From Sipunculus nudus (Eukaryota; Annelida; Sipuncula; Golfingiida; Sipunculidae): a stretch of DNA of 64,000 nt. Where the stretch lies: NCBI GenBank assembly GCA_026874595.1, contig CM049312.1, forward strand, positions 48,423,429 to 48,487,428. The letters run 5' to 3'. Under the pieces are notes generated by a model that was not told the origin of the DNA, searched no databases, and saw only the letters and a program-made list of their open reading frames with translations. Below, one piece after another: positions 58,480 through 64,000 of this stretch. Positions within the stretch are counted from its first letter, which is position 1. Every line of letters begins with the position of its first letter. The position numbers and the translations under genes are program-made.

Positions 58480-59305
58480 GTGTAAGGCTGGTTACATTAC
58501 ACATTTGGAAGTGCCAGTGCCGCTGATTTAGTTGGCCAGATTCTGCAGCAAGCGCAACTCAGCGCTGCTGCTGGGGCGTAAGCAAAGGAAGCTGCTCCCA
58601 AGTCTCCTGTCGCTGGTACAAGCACCCAGCCTGCCAAAGACATAAAGACTAATGGCAAATGCGTTTCTAATGGGAAATGGCACCACAGTACCGTCCACAA
58701 GGAATGTGGCGGCTCGGGTCAAAAAGGCCAAGGATCAACTCAAGGGTCTCCACAAAATGGCGGCCATAATAAACACGCAGACACGCAAGCCAAATCTGGG
58801 TTACAGGAGCTTCGCCAGAGATCCGATACCGAGGCGGAGGCCGGGTCACGTGACAAAACGAGAGCACGACCGTGTGCGGAATAGGTCAAATGACGACCAA
58901 GATGGCCGCGCCCGTGCCACTGACAGCTGTCAAACAACCCGCGTGTCTGACGGACGGAACTCGTCAAAATCCGGCTCTTGCACTGACAAGGAGCACGGAA
59001 GCCATAACAAGAGGCACAGCTCACGTGAGTACGACGATGTTAAAAAAGATCTGAGGTCAGTTAAAGAACAAATGGGAAAAATTAATGAACTTTTGTCTAC
59101 GCTCGCACCAGTGGTGACAGAATTGAAACGGGCCTACGATGCATGTAAAAATCCTGATGAAGTTGAGTCGCAAAATGAGATGGAAATCTACTCGGACCAT
59201 AAAGGACTTCTGTCAGATGATCAACCTCAAGGTAAAAGACAAAAGATCAGTAACCATGATGCCACTCAGGAGTCTGGCAACTTCTCTGTTCCTGGTGATT
59301 TCTAA
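58480..59305 (+). pseudogene. DIRS-like Gag, N-terminal part
   Basis: At 58500-58640 a frame reads like FGSASAADLVGQILQQAQLS with one stop. The 217-codon frame 58652-59305 is Arg/Lys/Ser/Asp-rich (REHDRVRNRSNDDQDGRAR). It then has a helical block, DVKKDLRSVKEQMGKINELL, then PVVTELKRAYDACKNPDE. Basic, disordered Gag starts with a following helix occur in DIRS elements. The frame changes near 59300. I cannot tell which of the overlapping frames at 58650-58870 is the true one. Confidence 0.45.
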
Positions 59306-60110
59306 AAACCTTCAGTGTCTCAACGACATTTTCGCCGCAGTTAGCAATGAGGAAATTCGGGGACCGGAAATTCATGACAATGTGGCAAAAATCATGAATG
59401 CTGTTCTTCACTCCGGTATGCCTAAAAAGCTTCTAAAGATAATATACGCCAAAGAACTGTGAATATATGACACATTAAATACAATCACAAACTCTGGGGC
59501 ACGTTGCGACCGGCAACAAAACACAATGACAAGGTCCTGCAAGGGTGGCAAATGAACATGTTTCATGCAATTACACCTTTCCTTCAACTAGCAGACACAT
59601 GTGCCTAGCACACTGAAGGGGAGGGGGCATGCCTAGCCCAATGGAGCTGCTTTCAGAAGTGAGTGATGGTATTACCATCATGGCAGGAGTAGCACATGAA
59701 ATAACCATGCACAGGAGAGAGCTTATTGAACCAGACCTCAAAGACAGATTTAGTCACTTGCTTCTCCCCTTAACCCAGTCACACAGCTACTGTTTGGGGA
59801 CCAGCTTGAACAGCATGTTAAGGGCATAGAAGAAGCTGCAAAACTCACAAACAAAACCCAGAAAAAGAGAGATGCTAAAAACTATGGCTACAAGTCCAAG
59901 AGCAGCTACAGCTATGGCAACAAGGGCCACATCCCTATTTTAGGGGCAAAGAAGTACAACCTCAAGTCAAACCAGGCTCCTGTCAAGAAAGGGAAAAATG
60001 GTCATGGAAAATGCCGCACATGCAGGATCATTACTAAAAGATCATGTAAGTCAATTTTACTTCAATGCAGGAAACATTTAGAATCACATGCATGACTGGC
60101 AGAAGCTGAC
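59306..60110 (+). pseudogene. DIRS-like Gag, C-terminal part
   Basis: Pieces in several frames: FAAVSNEEIRGPEIHDNVAK (59330-59390), GVAHEITMHRRELIEPDLKD (59680-59740), then TQLLFGDQLEQHVKGIEEAA (near 59780-59840), AKNYGYKSKSSYSYGNKGH. The motif 'RR.LI.PDL...' followed by 'LLFGD.L...VK.I.EA' is common to animal DIRS Gag proteins. Confidence 0.55.
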
Positions 60111-60204
60111 ATCAGATCCAGTTATATTGCCATATGTGTCAGGAGCTCCATTAGATCTCATAAAAACCCCAGTAAAAAATTTGAACCAAAAATTTTGAAC
60201 TTTA

Positions 60205-60861
60205 TTGATTCTGAAAAGAAAATTTTTGATTCTGAGGTTAAAAAATTTTCAAAGCACAGGGGTTATTACCCCATCCATTGAGGAGCCTGGGCAGTTTGTC
60301 TCACCTGTGTTTTTAAGACCTAAAAAAGATGGAACACACAGGATAATACTAAATTTGAAATGGTTGAACAAATACATTACGTACCACCATTTAAAGATGG
60401 ATACTATGCAAACATGTGTAAACCTAATGACAAATTACTGCTATATGACATCACTGGATCTGAAAGATGCGTATTACTCTGTCCCAATAGCACCAGATTT
60501 TCAAAAATACCTAAAATTTAGATGGCAGGGAAAACTTTACAAATATGTGGTTTTACCTTTTGTACTTGCCCCGGCACCAAGGATTTTCACTAAATTACTT
60601 AAACCAGTTCTTGCTTTTTTGAGATTGAAAAGACATATATCCAGCATATATCTAGATGACCTGTACCTCCAGGCTGACACATTTGAATCATGTGAGCAGA
60701 GTATACTTGACACAGTTGAGCTCTTGTCAAGTTTGGGTTTCATGGTTCATGACATAAAGTCAACATTAAAACCAGTTCAGGATATAAAACATTTAGGGTT
60801 TCTTCTAAATTTATGTTCAATGACTGTGTCTTTGACATCAGAAAAACCAAAAAGGTTTTAG
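60205..60861 (+). pseudogene. DIRS-like reverse transcriptase
   Basis: 218 open codons. Blocks: GQFVSPVFLRPKKDGTHRII, LNLKWLNKYITYHHLKMDT, YMTSLDLKDAYYSVPI (D85), RWQGKLYKYVVLPFVLAPA (usual G is V), and the catalytic YLDD (149-152) in SSIYLDDLYLQ. The 'F.S..FL..KKDG..R.ILNLK.LN.Y' start is typical of DIRS-type RT. The frame shifts near 60850 into RNase H. Confidence 0.9.
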
Positions 60862-61560
60862 AAATGGTGAAAATCAGAACGGCTCAGCCAAAATGTAGAA
60901 TACGGCAAGGAGCCCAATTAATTGGGTCTTTCGTATCAGCACTGCCAGGAATTCAGCTTGGTGAGTTGCATTACAGGTCCCTAGAACTGAAAAAAATACA
61001 AGCCCTGAAACAAAATAAAGGAAATTTTGACAGGCGAAAGGTATTTTGTAAAAGAAAAAGCCATACAAGACCTTAATTGGTTTGTAAAAAACCATAAATT
61101 CTCACAAAAACATACAGGTAGAAAATCCCAAGTTGTGCTTCAGACTTGTGCCTCAAAACAAAGGTTGGGTGCAGTTTGGCAGGGTACGATTACTGGAGGT
61201 AGATAGCAGACAAATAAAAAGGACAACCACATTAACTATTTAGAACTTTAAGCATCACAGCTTGGTTTACAGTCTTTTAAAACATTGTTTTCTGGCAAAC
61301 ATGTTCAGCTACAAATGGACAACAGCACTGCTGTGGCGTATATTCAAAATAAAGGGGGTACACACAAAAAATTCAATGAAATCCCAACAGAAATTTGGAA
61401 TTAGGCAGTTCAAAACAAAACTTGGCTTTGTTCAACACATATTCCAGGTGTTAAAAATGTGGAAGCTGACAGACATAGCAAAAAATTTAATGATAGAATG
61501 GAATGGACTCTTAAAGATAGTATTTTAGTAAACTCATCTGTCTGTTTGGCAGACCCTTAA
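60862..61560 (+). pseudogene. DIRS-like RNase H region
   Basis: In two frames: SFVSALPGIQLGELHYRSLE (60930-60990), RLGAVWQGT, YLEL, then VQLQMDNSTAVAYIQNKGGT (61308-61365) and HIPGVKNVEADRHSKKF-like sequence near 61440-61490. 'DNSTAVAYINK.GGT' and 'H.PG..N..AD..S' are RNase H blocks of DIRS elements. Stops are present near 61205 and 61400. Confidence 0.8.
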
Positions 61561-61990
61561 TTGATCTATTTGCATCAAGAATGAACAATAAAACAAACAA
61601 TTATTTTCCCTGGAAATTAGACCCAGGTGCTTGTGCAATAGATGCTTTTCAACATTATTGGTCATATGATTTAAACTATGCATTTCCTCCTTTCAGCCTG
61701 CTAAACCAGGTGCTTCAGAAAATCCAAACGGACAAATGCAGATGTGTTTGTGATCGTTCCAGTTCGGGCTACACAGACATGGTTCCCAGTGCTCCTGAAG
61801 CTGTCATGCAGAGAAACAATCCTACTACCTCCGGTCCACATGATCCTTGCATTGCCGCACAAACAGGGGGAGACACACTCACTCGCACAAAAAAATGAGA
61901 CTGATGGCATGTTTTTTATCGGGGAAAGCCTACAAGAGAGAGGTTTTTTTTCAGAAAAAATAGTAAAAAAAAAAATAGTACAATACTTAC
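61561..61990 (+). pseudogene. DIRS-like region between RNase H and recombinase
   Basis: LIDLFASRMNNKTNNYFPWK, DPGACAIDAFQHYWS, YAFPPFSLLNQVLQKI: the conserved segment after RNase H in DIRS elements ('D.FASR.N.....Y..W..DP.....DAF...W'). After about 61735 it changes frame (VIVPVRATQTWFPVLLKLS) and ends in A-runs. Confidence 0.75.
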
Positions 61991-61999
61991 ATTAAAATA

Positions 62000-62831
62000 T
62001 AGATTAAATACTGTGTTAAATTCAGTTTTGATACCATTCAGCCAACATTACCCCTGGTCTTAGGGTTCCTCACTGAACTTTTTGAAACCAGTTTAAAATA
62101 CAGCGCAATTTGTACAGCAAGGTCAGCTTTAGCATCCTTTTTAACATTTGAAAGACAACTCGCCGCTTGGTACTAATGCCACTGTGACACGTTTTATGAA
62201 AGGGGTTTTCCATAGCAGACCAACTTTCCCACGCTACCAGACAACATTTTGTTGAAATTTCTAAAAAAAAAACTCTCCCCCTGCTACACAACTGATAAAT
62301 AAAGAACTTACCCTCAAACTGGTGATGCCTCTGGCCCTGGTCTCAGGACAGCGCTGTCAATCTATCCATTTAATGGATTTGAATTCAATGTTTAAAAGTC
62401 ATAGTGGGATAGCCTTCAGGATTGATTAACTTGTAAAACAGTCAAAACCAAACGAAGAACAACCAGTGATTATGTTATTACCTGATCCAGAGGACAGTGC
62501 ATTGAGTGTTTTGACTTTGCTACTTGAATATTTAGTTAGAAGAAGTGCCTATCGCAGTAATTGCTCACAATTGTTTCTTAGTTATAGTAAGCATCACGGA
62601 CCCGTAAAAAAGGACACGATTGCAAGATGGGTAAAAACTCTTATGTTCAAAGCTGGAGTGGACATAAATGTATTTAAAGCACATAGTAAAAGGGCAATCA
62701 TACCTATTAGTGTCATCATACGCAATGCCGGCTGGTCAAACAGTAACACATTTGCTAATTATTATCAAAAGCCGAGAGCCAATCAGAGCTTTGCTGTCTC
62801 TGTGCTAGCTAGAAGCAGCAATGGCCCATAA
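62000..62831 (+). pseudogene. DIRS-like tyrosine recombinase
   Basis: The N-terminal half (62000-62460) is in broken frames (TRFMKGVFHSRPTFPRY, LTLKLV). The open C-terminal part, 121 codons from 62466, has LFLSYSKHHGPVKKDTIARW, KAGVDINVFKAHSKR with H73xxR76, a short deletion, then NAGWSNSNTFANYYQKP with the nucleophile Tyr at 99 or 100. This is the R...HxxR...Y family. The enzyme joins a circular DNA copy to the target. The deletion between HSKR and GWS is probably inactivating. Confidence 0.85.
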
Positions 62832-62982
62832 ACCTGCATTATAAATGTAGAACTTGTGGTTTTTTTCACAATTGCTAAATATGTTTTGCACTAGGACAGA
62901 TCACATCATAGTAATTCATGTATTTTTTAATATAGTTCATTGGTGGTATTTTGTTGTTCGTGTTCACACCTGCTTTGAAATC

Positions 62983-63004
62983 TCGTATAATCCCGAATAA
63001 TCGG
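62983..63004 (-). repeat. DIRS-like right terminal repeat
   Basis: Inverse of 58333-58354. Confidence 0.75.
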
Positions 63005-63015
63005 GGAGAGATTAA

Positions 63016-63262
63016 CTTTAAAATTAAACGAGACTTACCTCCTAAGTTGAAGTTTGATTGTAATTTAACTCTCTCTTGACCTTTTTAGGGATTATATGCC
63101 CATCCCTAACAAGACAACCAACCCTAACTGTAGGCGTGAACAGTCAGCTTAAAAAATTGACCCCGCATATCTCATATAATCCTTTAAATGATCCAGATGA
63201 GAGTTAAATTACAATCAAACTTCACCTTAAGAGGTAATCCTCGTTTAATTTTAAAATTTATC
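63016..63262. repeat. ~85-bp inverted repeat with ~75-bp loop
   Basis: The left arm 63016-63099 and right arm 63172-63262 both contain AAGTTTGATTGTAATTTAAC or its reverse complement, TTAAAATTAAACGAG and GGATTATATG. It lies between the DIRS right end and the resumed Helitron sequence. It may be the internal complementary region of the DIRS-like element or a separate small hairpin element. Confidence 0.75.
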
Positions 63263-63264
63263 CG

Positions 63265-63352
63265 TAGACCTAGGACTCCCACCCAGACCAGAAATCCAGG
63301 AGCCACAACTTCTACCTGGACCGATACCCGATGATGAATATAGGCACCTCAG
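63265..63352 (+). pseudogene. Helitron fragment leading to the helicase
   Basis: 29 open codons, VDLGLPPRPEIQEPQLLPGP then IPDDEYRHL. This resembles the segment just before the PIF1-type helicase of Helitrons ('QEPELLP...DEEY'). It shows that the Helitron continues right of the DIRS-like element. It breaks at the MITE-like sequence. Confidence 0.6.
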
Positions 63353-63420
63353 TGGCGGATCCAGAGGGGGAGCTTTGGGGGCTGAAGCCTCCCCCCCGTA
63401 AACCACTGTTATCGGCCTTT
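63353..63420. mobile_element. MITE-like left end
   Basis: CAGTGGCGGATCCAGAGGGG resembles the CAGGGGCGGATCC end of the MITE at 17720, followed by a G-rich and C-rich body ('gctttgggggctgaagcc'). A right end is not defined. Confidence 0.5.
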
Positions 63421-64000
63421 TTATCAGAGAAATATGTATATCTATGCGTTATGTCCTTATGTCATTTGCATTATTTTATTTATAATTACCATATAGCATT
63501 AAACAAAAGACCAATTCAACAACAACAAAAAACTGGGAAAAATGGAACTAAAAGCGTGTGTCTGTGCAATGCCCATATCTATTTATATTTTAAAAGAATA
63601 AATTGGAATACCCACAATGGATGCAGACATTACCATTTCTATCCAAACTGATTCTACGCCCATCACGTAGAATGTTGCAGCTTCTTAAGGCTTCGACATC
63701 TTGAACAACATTTTTCCAACTGGCCTTGTTTTGGGAAATACATACACAGTAAACAACACAGTAAACAGTGTATGTATATGCATGGTCTTTTTTATGATTG
63801 CAGAATTAAAATCTGAAAACGTGCTGGCTTGTCTTTAATAACATGTAAATGATTAATGACTAAGATTGGGCTGTATATATCAGTTTGAATTTTCGTTTTT
63901 TAATGTTCGTAGTCGGACACTTTGTTAGACGTATATGGTGAAAAGAACAACTTTTCAAAACGTGACAGGAAAATTAAATATTATACCCACAGCATTAATT
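63421..64000. other. Gene-free end of window
   Basis: No gene or recognised element. The helicase part of the Helitron is not visible here; it may be deleted or lie beyond the window. Confidence 0.5.

Larger units (their letters stand above)
58332..63262 (+). mobile_element. DIRS-like tyrosine-recombinase retrotransposon
   Basis: Coding remains in order: Gag-like, DIRS-type RT, RNase H and tyrosine recombinase, all on the plus strand. Inverted ends GATTATTCGGGATTCTACGAGA (58333) and TCTCGTATAATCCCGAATAA (62983) match with one change. A second inverted repeat lies at 63016-63262. It sits in the Helitron gene between NYDVTH and VDLGLPPRP, which supports the outer limits. No target duplication is seen, as expected when a recombinase, not an integrase, does the joining. 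Frameshifts are many; the copy is dead. Confidence 0.8.
45951..63352 (+). mobile_element. Helitron-type element, interrupted by three insertions
   Basis: Coding fragments in one orientation follow the order of a large Helitron protein: 45951-46460, 53135-58331 and 63265-63352. The gaps hold the Gmr1-like LTR element, the DIRS-like element and, after 63352, a MITE-like sequence. Continuity across both gaps is supported by protein-level homology on each side, and across the first also by a 4-bp duplication. The PIF1-type helicase expected downstream is not found; only its lead-in (63265-63352) is present. The copy is dead. Confidence 0.8.

Noticed and set aside
58667-59024. Minus-strand frames opposite the DIRS-like Gag
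   Set aside because: Shadows of the Arg/Ser-rich plus-strand coding region.

Overview
The window is eukaryotic, AT-rich and almost entirely made of transposable elements. I recognise no host gene. The mix of element types suggests a marine invertebrate, most likely a bivalve mollusc. It includes L1/Tx1-like and CR1/Jockey-like LINEs, two Ty3/gypsy-type LTR elements, a DIRS-like tyrosine-recombinase element, a Helitron with an N-terminal Lys/Glu repeat, and several non-autonomous elements whose build recalls the bivalve 'pearl' and Helentron/HINE families. The organism is an inference; no marker gene is present.

Layout. 1-5560: an L1/Tx1-like LINE (+ strand) with one frameshift, a duplicated 3' UTR segment and a poly(A) tail. 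5561-14769: relics, namely an uncharacterised 133-codon ORF, an 845-bp foldback element, a promoter-like repeat carrying an NRF1-type palindrome, a five-unit ~145-bp tandem repeat and a badly decayed LINE. 14770-23320: a nest of Helentron-like elements. Family A (six ~340-bp units) holds B1, B1 holds B2, and B2 holds a 206-bp MITE. 25932-30767: a decayed gypsy element with a complete integrase. 31659-39638: a third B element, split by a 4.86-kb CR1/Jockey-like LINE on the minus strand with a 10-bp target duplication. 39639-44515: tandem E units with two more B elements.

45951 to at least 63352: one Helitron-type gene (cysteine-peptidase-like start, 21-residue Lys/Glu repeats, DUF6570-like region, HUH Rep domain). 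It is split by a young LTR element (46461-53134, minus), by a DIRS-like element (about 58332-63262, plus) and by a short MITE-like sequence at 63353.

The most notable item is the 46461-53134 element. Its proteins are Ty3/gypsy in type, but integrase lies upstream of reverse transcriptase, which is the Ty1/copia order and the hallmark of the Gmr1 group. The 733-bp LTRs differ at two positions by my reading, so the insertion is recent. Second is the palindrome GGTGGCGCCACC, which occurs at least 12 times exactly, and more often in degenerate form, in repeat modules that otherwise look unrelated (A, B, D, E). The nesting gives a relative order of insertion and several in-window 'empty sites' that confirm boundaries.
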